Part shown: piece by piece, positions 34,353 through 43,909 of the stretch
Numbering within the stretch: the first letter of the stretch is position 1
Layout of the letters: every line of letters begins with the position of its first letter
NCBI RefSeq assembly: GCF_000092865.1
Contig: NC_014151.1
Span: 2,356,001-2,420,000, forward strand
Length of the DNA stretch: 64,000 bases
Direction: 5' to 3'
Origin: Cellulomonas flavigena DSM 20109
GTDB taxonomy: Bacteria > Actinomycetota > Actinomycetes > Actinomycetales > Cellulomonadaceae
Program-made: the position numbers and the translations under genes
Notes under the pieces: generated by a model
The model's input: the letters and a program-made list of their open reading frames with translations, nothing else
The model's database searches: none
What the model was told of the DNA's origin: nothing

Positions 34353-35536
34353 GTGGTTCCTTCCGGAGGGGACGTCTGCGGCACGTGACCCGTCCACGGG
34401 TCGGTGCGGCGCGTGCTGACGCGGGTCTCCACCGTAGTGCCCGCGGCCGCCAGGTCCGCGCGCAGCGCGTCCGCGGCGCGTGGCAGCCACAGCCACTCCG
34501 ACGCGGAGTGTGCGAGGTCCACCAGCGCAGGTCGCGGCGGTCCCCCGGCGGCCGCGAACAGCGCGTGCTCCTGCTGCTCCGAGGCGGGATGGTGACGCAG
34601 GTCGGCGGTGACGTACGCGTCGACGTCGGCCGCGCGCACGGCGTCGAACAACGAGTCGCCCGACCCGCCGAGCACCGCGACGCGCCGCACGGGCATGTCC
34701 GGGTCACCGGCGTACCGCACCCCCTGCGCCGTGGCGGGCACGGCGCGCGCGACGGCGACGGCGAAGTCGCGCAGCCGGAGCGCCGCGGGCAGCGTCCCGA
34801 CGCGTCCCAGGCCCGTGTCTCCGGGCAGCGACGCGAGCTCCAGGACGTCGAACGCGGGCTCCTCGTAGGGGTGCGCGACACGCAGGGCCGCGACGACCCG
34901 GGCACGCAGGTGCCGCGGGGCGACCATCTCGACGCGCGCCTCGGCGACCGTCTCACGCGTCCCGACCGCGCCGACCGCCGGGGTCGACCCGGGCAGCGGT
35001 GTGAACGTCCCCTCCCCGGTCGTCGTCCATGCGCAGCGCTCGTAGGCGCCGACGTGCCCGGCACCGACGGCCGCGAGCGCATCCACCAGACGGTCCGCGT
35101 CGGCGGCCGGGACCATGACGACGTGCTTGTCGAGCGGGGGCGCGTCGGCGGCGACCAACGGCGTGGTGGCCGTCAGACCGATCGCGTCGGCGAGCGCCTC
35201 GGCGACCCCGCCGTGCGCCGAGTCGGCGTTGGTGTGCGCGGTGTACAGGCCGCACCCGGCCCGCACGAGCCGGTGCACGAGCGCCCCCTTGGACGTGGTC
35301 GCGGCCACCGAGTGCACGCCGCGCAGCAGCAGCGGGTGGTGCGTGACCAGCAGGTCCGCGTCCCACTCCTCGGCCTCGTCGACGACCGTGGCGACCGGGT
35401 CGACGGCGAGCAGCACGCGCCGCACCGGGGCCGCCGGGTCGCCGACGGCGAGCCCGACGCGGTCCCAGGACTCCGCGGTGCGCGGCGGGTACCGGCGCTC
35501 GAGTGCCGCGACGACGTCGGCGAGGGTGGCGGTCAC
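34349..35536 (-). CDS. Nif3-like dinuclear metal-centre protein
   Basis: A 395-residue NIF3/DUF34 protein. Metal ligands are in LLVTHHPLLLRG (two His), YTAHTNADSAHGG and a late LRHHPASEQQEHALF with AVLGGSGDSLFD before it. An inserted middle domain (about 130-230) gives the longer form of the family. These form hexameric rings and are proposed GTP cyclohydrolase-like or metal-handling proteins; the true role is uncertain. The GTG at 35536 overlaps the alcohol dehydrogenase stop, and its own stop overlaps the zinc-ribbon gene start, so the three are coupled. Confidence 0.9.
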   Translation of the reverse strand: MTATLADVVAALERRYPPRTAESWDRVGLAVGDPAAPVRRVLLAVDPVATVVDEAEEWDADLLVTHHPLLLRGVHSVAATTSKGALVHRLVRAGCGLYTAHTNADSAHGGVAEALADAIGLTATTPLVAADAPPLDKHVVMVPAADADRLVDALAAVGAGHVGAYERCAWTTTGEGTFTPLPGSTPAVGAVGTRETVAEARVEMVAPRHLRARVVAALRVAHPYEEPAFDVLELASLPGDTGLGRVGTLPAALRLRDFAVAVARAVPATAQGVRYAGDPDMPVRRVAVLGGSGDSLFDAVRAADVDAYVTADLRHHPASEQQEHALFAAAGGPPRPALVDLAHSASEWLWLPRAADALRADLAAAGTTVETRVSTRRTDPWTGHVPQTSPPEGTT

Positions 35537-36582
35537 GGCAGCACGAACGCCTTCGTCACCGTGCGCTCGTCCATCGCACGGTAGGCGTCGGCGATGTCGT
35601 CGAGGCCGAACGTGCCGTCGAACACCAGCCCCGGCTCGATCGTCCCGGCCCACACGTCCGGCAGGAGGCCCTCGATGTACCCGCGCACCGGCGCCACCCC
35701 ACCGACGACACCCTTGTTCGAGCTGAACATCGTCTGCACCCGCAGCTCGGGGCCGCCGGCGGGGACGCCCACGAACCCCACGCGCCCGCCGGGACGCACG
35801 GTCGCGAGGGCCTGGTCCATCGACTCCTTGGTGCCGACGCACTCGAGCACGGCGTCGGGCCCGACGCCGTCGAGCAGGTCGTGCACGGCGGCCGCACCGT
35901 CGTCACCGCGCTCGGCGACGACGTCGGTCGCGCCGAAGCGCCGGGCGAGCGCCTGGCGCGCCGGGTGGCGGGAGAACGCGACGATCCTCTCGGCCCCCAG
36001 CCGGCGGGCGGCGATGACGCCGCAGAGCCCGACGGCACCGTCACCGACGACCGCCACGGTGGACCCGGCGTGCACGCCCGCGGACAGCGCCGCGTGGTGG
36101 CCCGTGCCGAGCACGTCGGTGAGCGTGAGGACGTGCGGCAGCAGGGCGGCGTCCGGGTGCTCAGGCGTCACGACGAGCGTGCCGTCGGCGAGCGGGACGC
36201 GCACGTACTCGCCCTGCGCGGCGTCCGACGAGATCCCCTCGTGGTCCGGCGACCCCCACCAGGCGGCGCGCTCGCACGACGTGTGCACACCGTGGCGGCA
36301 GTGCACGCACGTGTTGTCGCTGATCGAGAACGGCGCGACGACGAAGTCCCCGACGTGCACGCGCCGCACCTCGACCCCGACCTCCTCGACCACGCCGACG
36401 AACTCGTGGCCGATCCGGTGCGGCTCGCCCGGGGCCCGCACGCCGCGGTACCCCCACAGGTCGGAACCGCACACGCACGTCGCGACGACCCGAACGACGG
36501 CATCGGTGGGGCGGTGGATCACGGGGTCCGGCACCTGCTCGACGCGCACGTCGCGGGGGCCGTGGATGACGGTGGCTCGCAC
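35533..36582 (-). CDS. Zinc-dependent alcohol dehydrogenase family protein
   Basis: A 349-residue medium-chain dehydrogenase. Catalytic zinc ligands appear in TCVCGSDLWGYRG and PHRIGHEFVGVVEEVG. A Cys-bearing segment follows (NTCVHCRHGVHTSCERAAWW), corresponding to the structural zinc lobe. The NAD(P)-binding fold is at VAVVGDGAVGLCGVIAARRLGA. It oxidises an alcohol or reduces a carbonyl with NAD(P); substrate unknown. A TAGGCT box 13 nt before the GTG start supports a leaderless first gene of the ADH-Nif3-zinc-ribbon operon. Confidence 0.9.
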   Translation of the reverse strand: MRATVIHGPRDVRVEQVPDPVIHRPTDAVVRVVATCVCGSDLWGYRGVRAPGEPHRIGHEFVGVVEEVGVEVRRVHVGDFVVAPFSISDNTCVHCRHGVHTSCERAAWWGSPDHEGISSDAAQGEYVRVPLADGTLVVTPEHPDAALLPHVLTLTDVLGTGHHAALSAGVHAGSTVAVVGDGAVGLCGVIAARRLGAERIVAFSRHPARQALARRFGATDVVAERGDDGAAAVHDLLDGVGPDAVLECVGTKESMDQALATVRPGGRVGFVGVPAGGPELRVQTMFSSNKGVVGGVAPVRGYIEGLLPDVWAGTIEPGLVFDGTFGLDDIADAYRAMDERTVTKAFVLP

Positions 36583-36657
36583 GCCCCGCAGCCTACGGCG
36601 GGCACCGCCCCGGATGCCGCCGCGCCTCCCGCGCGCCGGTAGGCTGACCGACCGCAG

Positions 36658-36731
36658 GGGCCTGTAGCTCAGTTGGTCAGAGCGCCGCGCTTACACCGCG
36701 GAGGTCGCCGGTTCGAGACCGGCCGGGCCCA
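36658..36731 (+). tRNA. tRNA-Val (anticodon TAC)
   Basis: 74 nt; all arms pair. Acceptor GGGCCTG/CGGGCCC, anticodon stem CCGCG/CGCGG with loop CTTACAC, T arm GCCGG TTCGAGA CCGGC. CCA is not encoded (ACCC follows). A TAGGCT -10 box lies at 36640-36645. Confidence 0.97.
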
Positions 36732-36765
36732 CCCACCCCGCGCTGCACGCGCCGGCACCCCGCCC

Positions 36766-37230
36766 TCAGGCGGTGAGCGCCGCCAGGGCCTGGCGGTACG
36801 CCGCGAGCGGGCGCGCCTGGCCGCGCGGGTTCACGACGCTCCAGCGCACGACCCCGTCGGCGTCGACGAGGAAGGACCCGCGCAGCGCGTGCCCGCTGGT
36901 CTCGTCGAGCACGCCGTACGCGCGGGCGGCAGCACCGTGCGGCCAGAAGTCCGACAGCAGGTCGAACGTGTAGCCCTCCTGCTCGGCCCACGCACGCAGG
37001 GCGAACATCGGGTCGCACGAGACGACGAGCAGCCGGACGCCGGCCTCGTCGAACGCCGCGATGTTGTCCCGCAGCTCGCACAGCTCCCCCGTGCACGTGC
37101 CCGAGAACGCGAAGGGCACGAACACGATCGCGACCGGCGTGCCGCGCAGGCCCGACAGCGTGACGGGCGTGCCGTGCGTGTCGGGCAGCGTCAGGTCGGG
37201 CGCCGGCGAGCCGGGCGCCGGTGGGGTCAC
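36766..37230 (-). CDS. AhpE-like peroxiredoxin
   Basis: A 154-residue thioredoxin-fold peroxidase that reduces hydrogen peroxide and organic peroxides. The active site is PFAFSGTCTGELCELRD, with peroxidatic Cys46. A second cysteine at position 51 gives the CX4C spacing of PrxQ/BCP enzymes, whereas mycobacterial AhpE is one-Cys. It may therefore resolve internally. The GTG at 37230 overlaps the DUF3052 stop (GTGA), the same gene pair as in mycobacteria. Confidence 0.92.
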   Translation of the reverse strand: MTPPAPGSPAPDLTLPDTHGTPVTLSGLRGTPVAIVFVPFAFSGTCTGELCELRDNIAAFDEAGVRLLVVSCDPMFALRAWAEQEGYTFDLLSDFWPHGAAARAYGVLDETSGHALRGSFLVDADGVVRWSVVNPRGQARPLAAYRQALAALTA

Positions 37231-37649
37231 TTCCCGCGGCCGCGGGTCGCCAGGCGCGTGGCCGACCAGTCCGGGCCGATCGCGAACGTCGTCATGGCGT
37301 GCAGACCTGACGTGGTCGCCGCCTCCTCGATGTCGGAGTGCGACACGTGGCCGGGGCGTCCCGACTTCGGCGTGAACACCCAGATCGGGCCCGAGTCCTC
37401 GAGCACGCTCGTGGCGTCGACGAGAGCGTCGGTGAGGTCGCCGTCGTCCTCGCGGAACCAGATGACGGCACCGTCGGTGACGTCGTCGTACTCCTCGTCC
37501 ACGAGCTCGGTGCCGGTGGCGGCCTCGATGCCCTGCCGAACCGCCTCGTCGACGTCGTCGTCGTAGTTCAGCTCCTGGATCACCTGCCCGGCTGTGAAGC
37601 CGAGGCGGGCTACCGCCTGCGTCGCGGCGTCGTCCGCGGTCGATGACAC
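37227..37649 (-). CDS. DUF3052 family protein
   Basis: A 140-residue acidic protein, with ARLGFTAGQVIQELNYDDDVDEAVRQGIE, VIWFREDDGDLTDALVDA and GPIWVFTPKSGRPGHVSHSDIEEAA, matching actinobacterial DUF3052. Function unknown; its constant partner is the peroxiredoxin gene downstream, with which it is translationally coupled. GTG start. A TAACGT -10-like box lies 70 bp upstream (37720-37715), so a short leader is likely. Confidence 0.9.
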   Translation of the reverse strand: MSSTADDAATQAVARLGFTAGQVIQELNYDDDVDEAVRQGIEAATGTELVDEEYDDVTDGAVIWFREDDGDLTDALVDATSVLEDSGPIWVFTPKSGRPGHVSHSDIEEAATTSGLHAMTTFAIGPDWSATRLATRGRGK

Positions 37650-37958
37650 GTCGGCCCGTTCCCTTCTCCCGCGGTGCGCCGCACGTCCGCGGGCCCACCT
37701 GTCGATGTCGCCACACGTTAGCCCACCGCAGGCACCCGGGCCCTGGCAAGGCGCGGTTCGGTGGGCGTGTCACGGACGTCACTGTCCACCCAGGGGTCGC
37801 TGGTGTGACTTTCAGGGCCGGACGGACCGAGAATGGTGCGACTACCCGCAACCGACTCCCCGCGCGCACCCGTGCGCCGGCGGCCGGCTGCAGGCACTGG
37901 AGTGTGCCGTGGCGCCCGACCGAGGCGCCGGGCGCGCACGAGACGCGAAGGAGCACCG
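37650..37958. other. Intergenic region with divergent promoters (309 bp)
   Basis: No coding potential seen. It must hold the promoters of the DUF3052 gene (TAACGT on the minus strand at 37720-37715) and of aceE. No clear -10 for aceE was found; AAGGAG ends 5 nt before its GTG start. Confidence 0.6.
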
Positions 37959-40706
37959 GTGGCTTCCATCGACGAGACGGGCCCGCTCATCGGCGGCCTG
38001 CTCAGCCAGGTCCCCGACATCGACCCGGAGGAGACCGGGGAGTGGGTCGAGTCCCTCGACGGGCTCATCGAGGACAAGGGCGGCCCGCGTGCCCGCTACG
38101 TGCTCATGAGCCTGCTGCGGCACGCACGGGAGCGGAACGTCGCGATCCCCGCCTCGCTCAACACGCCGTACGTCAACACGATCGCGGTCCACAACGAGCC
38201 GTACTTCCCCGGCGACGAGGTCATGGAGCGCCGCTACCGCTCGTGGATCCGCTGGAACGCGGCCGTCATGGTGACGCGCGCGCAGCGCCCGGGCGTCGCC
38301 GTGGGCGGGCACATCTCGTCGTACGCGTCGGTCGCGACCCTCACCGAGGTGGGCCTGAACCACTTCTTCCGCGGCAAGGACCACCCGGGCGGCGGCGACC
38401 AGGTCTACTTCCAGGGCCACGCCTCCCCCGGCGTGTACGCCCGCGCGTTCCTCGAGGGTCGCCTGAGCGAGCACCAGCTCGACGGGTTCCGCCAGGAGCT
38501 GTCGCACCCCGGCGGCGGCCTGCCGTCCTACCCGCACCCGCGCCTGGCGCCCGACCTGTGGGAGTTCCCCACGGTGTCGATGGGCCTGGGCCCGGCGTCC
38601 GCGATCTACCAGGCGTGGACCAACAAGTACCTGCACAACCGCGGGATCAAGGACACGAGCCAGCAGGACGTGTGGGCGTTCCTCGGTGACGGCGAGATGG
38701 ACGAGCCGGAGTCGCGCGGCATGCTCCAGCACGCCGCCCAGCAGGGCCTGGACAACCTGACGTTCGTCGTCAACTGCAACCTGCAGCGCCTCGACGGGCC
38801 GGTCCGCGGCAACGGCAAGATCATCCAGGAGCTCGAGGCGCAGTTCCGTGGCGCCGGCTGGAACGTCATCAAGGTCATCTGGGGCCGCGAGTGGGACGTC
38901 CTGCTCAACGCCGACAAGGACCGCGCGCTGGTCCACCTCATGAACACCACGCCCGACGGCGACTTCCAGACGTACCGCGCGGAGAACGGCGCGTTCATCC
39001 GGGAGCACTTCTTCGGCCGTGACCCGCGCACCAAGCAGCTCGTCGAGAAGATGACGGACGACGAGATCTGGGCGCTCAAGCGCGGCGGACACGACTACCG
39101 CAAGCTCTACGCGGCGTACAAGTCCGCACGTGAGCACACCGGTCAGCCGACCGTGATCCTCGCCCACACGATCAAGGGCTACGGCCTGGGCTCGGGCTTC
39201 GCGGGGCGCAACGCGACGCACCAGATGAAGAAGCTCAAGATCGACGAGCTCAAGACGCTGCGCGACTCGCTGCACATCCCGATCGAGGACGACCAGCTCG
39301 AGGCGAACCCCTACCTGCCGCCGTACTTCCACCCCGGCCCGCAGGACGAGGCCATCCAGTACATGCTCGAGCGTCGCCGCCAGCTCGGTGGCTTCGTCCC
39401 CGAGCGGCGCACCGAGCACACCAAGCTCTCGCTGCCCGGTGACAAGGCGTACGAGGGGCTCGCCAAGGGCTCGGGCTCGCAGGAGGTCGCCTCCACGATG
39501 GCGCTCGTGCGCCTGTTCAAGGACCTCGTGAAGGACAAGGAGTTCGGCCACCGCCTCGTGCCGATCATCCCCGACGAGGCGCGCACCTTCGGCCTGGACT
39601 CGATCTTCCCGAGCGCGAAGATCTTCAACACCAACGGGCAGAACTACATGGCCGTGGACCGCGAGCTCATGCTGAGCTACAAGGAGTCCGAGGCCGGCCA
39701 GATCATGCACACCGGCATCAACGAGGCCGGGTCCGCGGCCGCGTTCCAGGCGGTGGGCACGTCCTACGCGACGCACGGCGAGCCGCTGATCCCGTTCTAC
39801 TTCTACTACTCGATGTTCGGCTTCCAGCGCACGGGCGACCAGTTCTGGGCCGCGGGCGACCAGATGGCGCGGGGCTTCCTCATCGGAGCCACGGCCGGTC
39901 GCACGACGCTCACCGGCGAGGGTCTGCAGCATGCCGACGGTCACTCGCCGCTGCTGGCCGGCACCATGTCGCACGTCGTGCACTACGACCCGGCGTACGG
40001 GTACGAGATCCGGCACATCGTGCGCGACGGCATCGAGCGGATGTTCGGCGACCGGCAGGACGGCCGCGACAAGGACGTCATCTACTACCTCACCGTCTAC
40101 AACGAGCCGATGGTCCAGCCGGCCGAGCCGCAGGACGTCGACGTCGAGGGCATCCTCAAGGGCATCCACCTCCTCGCGCCGGCCGAGGGCGACGGGCCGC
40201 GTGCCCAGATCCTCGCGTCGGGCGTGGCGGTGCCGTGGGCGCTCGAGGCCCAGCAGCTGCTGGCCGAGGACTGGGGCGTGCGCGCCGCGGTGTGGTCGGT
40301 GACGAGCTGGAACGAGCTGCGCCGCGAGGCGCTGGCGGCCGAGCAGCACGCGTTCCTGCACCCGGGCGACGCGCCCCGCACGCCGTACCTCACGGCCAAG
40401 CTCCAGGGGGCCGAGGGGCCGTTCGTCGCGACGACGGACTACGACCACCTCGTGCCCGACCAGGTGCGGGCGTGGATCCCGGGCCGCTACGCGACCCTGG
40501 GTGCCGACGGGTTCGGGTTCTCCGACACGCGCGCCGCCGCTCGGCGCCACTTCAAGATCGACGGGCCGTCGACCGTGGTGCGCGTGCTGCAGCAGCTCGT
40601 CCTCGAGGGCAAGGTCGACGCCTCGCTCCCGGCTCAGGCGATCGAGCGCTACCGCCTGCACGACGTCACGGCCGGCACGTCCGGCAACACCGGCGGCGAC
40701 TCCTGA
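37959..40706 (+). CDS. aceE: Pyruvate dehydrogenase E1 component, homodimeric type
   Basis: A 915-residue thiamine-diphosphate enzyme that decarboxylates pyruvate and acetylates the lipoyl E2 of the pyruvate dehydrogenase complex, feeding acetyl-CoA to the adjacent fatty-acid genes. The cofactor motif [12 protein letters not shown]...[15 protein letters not shown] is near residue 245, with [20 protein letters not shown] early, [19 protein letters not shown] near 580, and a C-terminal [18 protein letters not shown]. Length matches the family. GTG start with AAGGAG. E2 and E3 genes are not in the window, usual for actinobacteria. Confidence 0.97.
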   Translation: MASIDETGPLIGGLLSQVPDIDPEETGEWVESLDGLIEDKGGPRARYVLMSLLRHARERNVAIPASLNTPYVNTIAVHNEPYFPGDEVMERRYRSWIRWNAAVMVTRAQRPGVAVGGHISSYASVATLTEVGLNHFFRGKDHPGGGDQVYFQGHASPGVYARAFLEGRLSEHQLDGFRQELSHPGGGLPSYPHPRLAPDLWEFPTVSMGLGPASAIYQAWTNKYLHNRGIKDTSQQDVWAFLGDGEMDEPESRGMLQHAAQQGLDNLTFVVNCNLQRLDGPVRGNGKIIQELEAQFRGAGWNVIKVIWGREWDVLLNADKDRALVHLMNTTPDGDFQTYRAENGAFIREHFFGRDPRTKQLVEKMTDDEIWALKRGGHDYRKLYAAYKSAREHTGQPTVILAHTIKGYGLGSGFAGRNATHQMKKLKIDELKTLRDSLHIPIEDDQLEANPYLPPYFHPGPQDEAIQYMLERRRQLGGFVPERRTEHTKLSLPGDKAYEGLAKGSGSQEVASTMALVRLFKDLVKDKEFGHRLVPIIPDEARTFGLDSIFPSAKIFNTNGQNYMAVDRELMLSYKESEAGQIMHTGINEAGSAAAFQAVGTSYATHGEPLIPFYFYYSMFGFQRTGDQFWAAGDQMARGFLIGATAGRTTLTGEGLQHADGHSPLLAGTMSHVVHYDPAYGYEIRHIVRDGIERMFGDRQDGRDKDVIYYLTVYNEPMVQPAEPQDVDVEGILKGIHLLAPAEGDGPRAQILASGVAVPWALEAQQLLAEDWGVRAAVWSVTSWNELRREALAAEQHAFLHPGDAPRTPYLTAKLQGAEGPFVATTDYDHLVPDQVRAWIPGRYATLGADGFGFSDTRAAARRHFKIDGPSTVVRVLQQLVLEGKVDASLPAQAIERYRLHDVTAGTSGNTGGDS

Positions 40707-40722
40707 GCCGCCGCTGACGCCG

Positions 40723-40760
40723 CGACGCCCCCCGGCCGCCGAGGCGGTCGGGGGGCGTCG
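40723..40760. terminator. Terminator between aceE and the convergent TPR-like gene
   Basis: Long GC hairpin, 17-bp stem with one mismatch (40723-40739 with 40744-40760) and a 4-nt loop. Starts 17 bp after the aceE stop; likely bidirectional. Confidence 0.8.
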
Positions 40761-40800
40761 TGCGTGAGGGCGGGGTTGCGACGCGGTCGGCCGCGCCGGC

Positions 40801-41470
40801 TCAGGTGCCGGGGATCGACTGCTGCGCCTGCGCGATCTCGAGCGTGAGCTCGTCCTTGAGGTGCGCGACGGCCGCCTGGTCCGGGTAGAGGTCGAGCGAC
40901 GCGAGGTGCTGCCTGGCCTCCAGCGGGCGTTCCGCCGCGATCGCCGCCCGCACGAGCTCGCGGGCGACCTCCGGCACGTGCTCGCGCGGGCGCCAGTGGC
41001 CCACACCGAGGTTGAGCGCCTCGACGGGCTGGCCGGCCTCGCACAGCAGGGCCAGGCCCTGCACGAGGGCCTGGCCCGACGAGTCGCGCTCGGCCGCGGT
41101 CGTGAGCCGGCGGATCGTGCCCTCGTGGTCGTCCCGCACGGACAGGCGTGCGACCTCGATGAGCGGGTACCAGGCACGCGGGTTGCCGGCGAGCTCCTCG
41201 CCGAGGGACCAGACGGCCAGGTCGGCGGCGTGCTGCCGCTCGTGCTCGACGTTGGGCGCCGTCAGCGGGTCCTCCTCCGGGACCTGCTCGGCGGCGCGCC
41301 GACGGACGATCTCCGCGAGCGCCAGGAACGCGCGCTCGTTGTTGGGGTCGTCGCTCAGCCTCGTGGAGGGTGTCGCCGCGCCGGGTGGCCGTCGTCGGGC
41401 GACGCGCCCCGACCTTGGAGGCCGAGGTGGGTCGCCGCATCAGCTGGCGCAGGCGGGGCAGAAGAGCCAT
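40801..41470 (-). pseudogene. Helical-repeat (TPR-like) protein gene with frameshift
   Basis: Two reading frames together make one plausible protein of about 220 residues. Frame one starts at the ATG at 41470 (MALLPRLRQLMRRPTSAS) and runs 37 codons to GDTLHE. The next base shifts to a second frame, LSDDPNNERAFLALAEIVRRR, which continues through AADLAVWSLGEELAGNPRAWYPLIEVARL to a QSIPGT end at 40801. The second frame has no start codon before 41139, so the protein cannot begin there intact. The shift lies at about 41358-41362. A TAGGGT box 12 nt before 41470 supports that start. Real mutation or sequence error cannot be told apart here. Function unknown. Confidence 0.65.
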
Positions 41471-41545
41471 GTCGCGACCCTATCCGCTTCGTCCCGCGCG
41501 CACCTGTCCGGAAGCGCTTCGCCCCGTTCGTGCGGTCGCGCGGGT

Positions 41546-41576
41546 TTGTGGGCTCCCCACAACGTGCCTCTATGCT
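41546..41576 (+). promoter_or_regulatory. fasR promoter with TTGT-N9-ACAA dyad
   Basis: Perfect dyad TTGTGGG-CTC-CCCACAA at 41546-41562 and a TATGCT -10 box at 41571-41576, 12 nt before the fasR ATG (leaderless). The dyad sits over the -35 region. The same TTGT-N9-ACAA core recurs before fabD, so autoregulation by FasR is likely (inference). Confidence 0.6.
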
Positions 41577-41582
41577 CGCCGG

Positions 41583-42809
41583 ATGGCGACGCCTCCCAGG
41601 ACGCCGGCGCGCACGGCACGCCGCCCGGCCACCCGCACGCCCGGCACCGCGGCGACGGGCGACCAGAGCGAGACCCAGCGGCGCGTGCGCGACGGCACGG
41701 GCCTGCTCGCGGCCGCCGCGATGCGGCGGCTCGACGAGGACCTCGAGTGGTACCGCGCGCTGCCGGCCGAGGACCGCTCGTGGGTCAACCTCGTCGCGCA
41801 GGCGGGCATCACGGCGTTCGTCACGTGGTACGCCGACCCGACGCGCCCGCCCCACGGCGTCGGGGAGATCTTCGCCGCCGCGCCGCCGGAGCTGACGCGC
41901 TCGATCTCGTTGCAGCACACGCTCCAGCTCGTCCGCGTCGTCGTCGACGTCGTCGAGACCCACTCCGACCGCCTCGCCGCGCCGGGTGCCGAGCGCGAGC
42001 TGCGCGAGGCCGTGCTGCGCTACTCCCGCGAGGTCGCGTTCTCCGCCGCCGAGGTCTACGCACGGGCCGCCGAGGTGCGCGGCGCGTGGGACGCGCGCCT
42101 GGAGGCGCTCGTGGTCGACGCGCTCGTGCGCGGCGACGTCGACGACGCTCTCCGCTCGCGCGTCTCGGCCCTCGGGTGGAGCGGGCGCGGGTCGACGCTC
42201 GTGGTGGTGGGGCGCGCCGGCGCCCACATGGACGAGGTACGGGCCGCCGACCTGCGGCGCGCCACCCGCCGGGCCGCCGACGACGCCCTGGTCGGGATCC
42301 TCGGCGACCGCCTGGTCGTCTTCCTCGGCGGTGAGGGCGACCTGCGCGCGGCGGCGATGACCCTGCTGCCGCGGTTCGGCCCCGGGCCGGTCGTGGTCGG
42401 CCCGACCGCCGCGGGGCTCGCCGAGGCGACCCGCTCCGCACGCGCGGCGCTGTCCGGTCTGCTCGCGGCACCCGGCTGGGAGCAGGCGCCACGCCCCGTG
42501 CACGCCGACGACCTGCTGCCCGAGCGCGTGCTCGTCGGCGACCCGGACGCGCGCCGTGCGCTCGTCGAACGCGCCTACGCCCCGCTGGCGGCCAGCCAGG
42601 GCTCGTTGCTCGACACGCTCTCGGCGTACCTCGGCGCGGGCCGCTCGCTCGAGGCCGCCGCCCGCACGCTGTACGTGCACCCCAACACGGTGCGGTACCG
42701 GCTGCGGCGCGTGTGCGACGTCACGGGGTGGGACCCGCTCGACGCGCGCGAGTCGTACGTCCTGCAGATCGCGCTGGCGGTGGGACGCCTGGACGCCGTC
42801 GACGGCTGA
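41583..42809 (+). CDS. fasR: PucR/CdaR-type regulator of fatty-acid synthesis (FasR-like)
   Basis: A 408-residue transcription regulator. The C terminus (about 335-400) has the PucR helix-turn-helix: LLDTLSAYLGAGRSLEAAARTLYVHPNTVRYRLRRV. The middle has a GGDEF-like/CdaR sensing region; the first 40 residues are basic and unstructured. In Streptomyces coelicolor the regulator at this position, FasR, activates the fabDHPF operon, and the mycobacterial counterpart is Rv2242 (known families; assignment here by position and domain). The ATG at 41583 is set by the leaderless promoter. Confidence 0.85.
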   Translation: MATPPRTPARTARRPATRTPGTAATGDQSETQRRVRDGTGLLAAAAMRRLDEDLEWYRALPAEDRSWVNLVAQAGITAFVTWYADPTRPPHGVGEIFAAAPPELTRSISLQHTLQLVRVVVDVVETHSDRLAAPGAERELREAVLRYSREVAFSAAEVYARAAEVRGAWDARLEALVVDALVRGDVDDALRSRVSALGWSGRGSTLVVVGRAGAHMDEVRAADLRRATRRAADDALVGILGDRLVVFLGGEGDLRAAAMTLLPRFGPGPVVVGPTAAGLAEATRSARAALSGLLAAPGWEQAPRPVHADDLLPERVLVGDPDARRALVERAYAPLAASQGSLLDTLSAYLGAGRSLEAAARTLYVHPNTVRYRLRRVCDVTGWDPLDARESYVLQIALAVGRLDAVDG

Positions 42810-42845
42810 CGACGTCGAGGGCCCGCACCCGCTCCGTCGCGCTCA

Positions 42846-42866
42846 TGTTGTACAGGTTCGACAACA
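42846..42866 (+). promoter_or_regulatory. fab operon operator dyad
   Basis: TGTTGT-N9-ACAACA, perfect 6-bp arms, between fasR and fabD, 66 bp before the fabD start. It contains TTGT-N9-ACAA exactly as at the fasR promoter. No clear -10 box was found. Confidence 0.6.
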
Positions 42867-42931
42867 CTGGGTGACGAGGTTGGTGCGAGCCGTGAGCAGG
42901 ACGACGCGCACCCGGGCGGCATGGTTGTCGG

Positions 42932-43909
42932 GTGCTCGTCGTCGCCTGCCCCGGCCAGGGTGCCCAGTCCCCCGGCATGCTCACCCCGTGGACCGAGGTC
43001 GACGGCTTCGCCGACGCACTGCGCCGCGCGAGCGAGGTCGTCGGGTCGGACCTGCTCGCGCACGGCACGACGTCCGACGCCGAGACGATCCGCGACACGG
43101 CGGTCGCCCAGCCCCTGCTCGTGGCCACCGCGCTGGCGAGCCTGCGTGCGCTGCTCGGCGCCGACGCTGCCACGGACCTCGCGAGCGTCGCGCCCCGGGC
43201 GTTCGACGTCGTCGCCGGCCACTCCGTCGGCGAGCTCGCGGCCGCCGCAGCGGCGGGTGTCCTCACCGACGACGAGGCGCTGGCGCTCGTCGCGGTCCGT
43301 GGCACCGCGATGGCCCGCGCCGCGGCGTCGGCCCCCACGGGCATGAGCGCCGTCCTCGGCGGCGACCCGGACGAGGTGCTGGCCCGCCTCGAGGTCCTCG
43401 ACCTCGTCCCGGCCAACGTCAACGGCGGCGGCCAGGTCGTCGCGGCGGGTGCGCTCGACGCGCTCGCGGCGCTGTCCGCCGAGCCGCCGGCGCGGGCACG
43501 CGTCATCGCGCTGCAGGTCGCCGGTGCGTTCCACACGCGCTACATGGCCCCGGCCGTCGACGAGCTCGCCGCCGCAGCCGCGACGCTCACGCCCCGGGAC
43601 CCCGTCGTCACGCTCCTGGGCAACGCCGACGGCCGGGCCGTCGCCGACGGCGCCGACGCGCTGGCCCGGATCGTCGCCCAGGTCGCCCGACCGGTGCGCT
43701 GGGACCTGTGCCAGGCCGCACTGGCCGACCTGGGCGTCACGGCGCTGCTGGAGGTGGCCCCCGGTGGCGTCCTCACGGGCCTGGCGCGTCGCACCCTGCC
43801 CGGCGTCGAGACCCTCGCGCTGAAGTCCCCCGCCGACCTCGACGCCGCCCGCGACCTCGTCCGGCGGCACGCCGGCGCCGTCCTCACCCCCCAGGAGAGC
43901 CAGTCGTGA
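42932..43909 (+). CDS. fabD: Malonyl-CoA:ACP transacylase
   Basis: A 325-residue acyltransferase that loads malonyl groups onto ACP for chain elongation. It begins VLVVACPGQGAQSPGM; nucleophile Ser98 in AGHSVGELAA; catalytic His in AFHTRYM; the late LLEVAPGGVLTGL matches the family. First gene of fabD-fabH-acpP-fabF. The GTG at 42932 gives the exact family N terminus though no good ribosome site is visible. The stop overlaps fabH (GTGA). Confidence 0.95.
   Translation: MLVVACPGQGAQSPGMLTPWTEVDGFADALRRASEVVGSDLLAHGTTSDAETIRDTAVAQPLLVATALASLRALLGADAATDLASVAPRAFDVVAGHSVGELAAAAAAGVLTDDEALALVAVRGTAMARAAASAPTGMSAVLGGDPDEVLARLEVLDLVPANVNGGGQVVAAGALDALAALSAEPPARARVIALQVAGAFHTRYMAPAVDELAAAAATLTPRDPVVTLLGNADGRAVADGADALARIVAQVARPVRWDLCQAALADLGVTALLEVAPGGVLTGLARRTLPGVETLALKSPADLDAARDLVRRHAGAVLTPQESQS

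Noticed and set aside
37842..41177. A 1111-codon open frame on the minus strand across aceE
   Set aside because: Shadow of aceE; no family motif, skewed composition.
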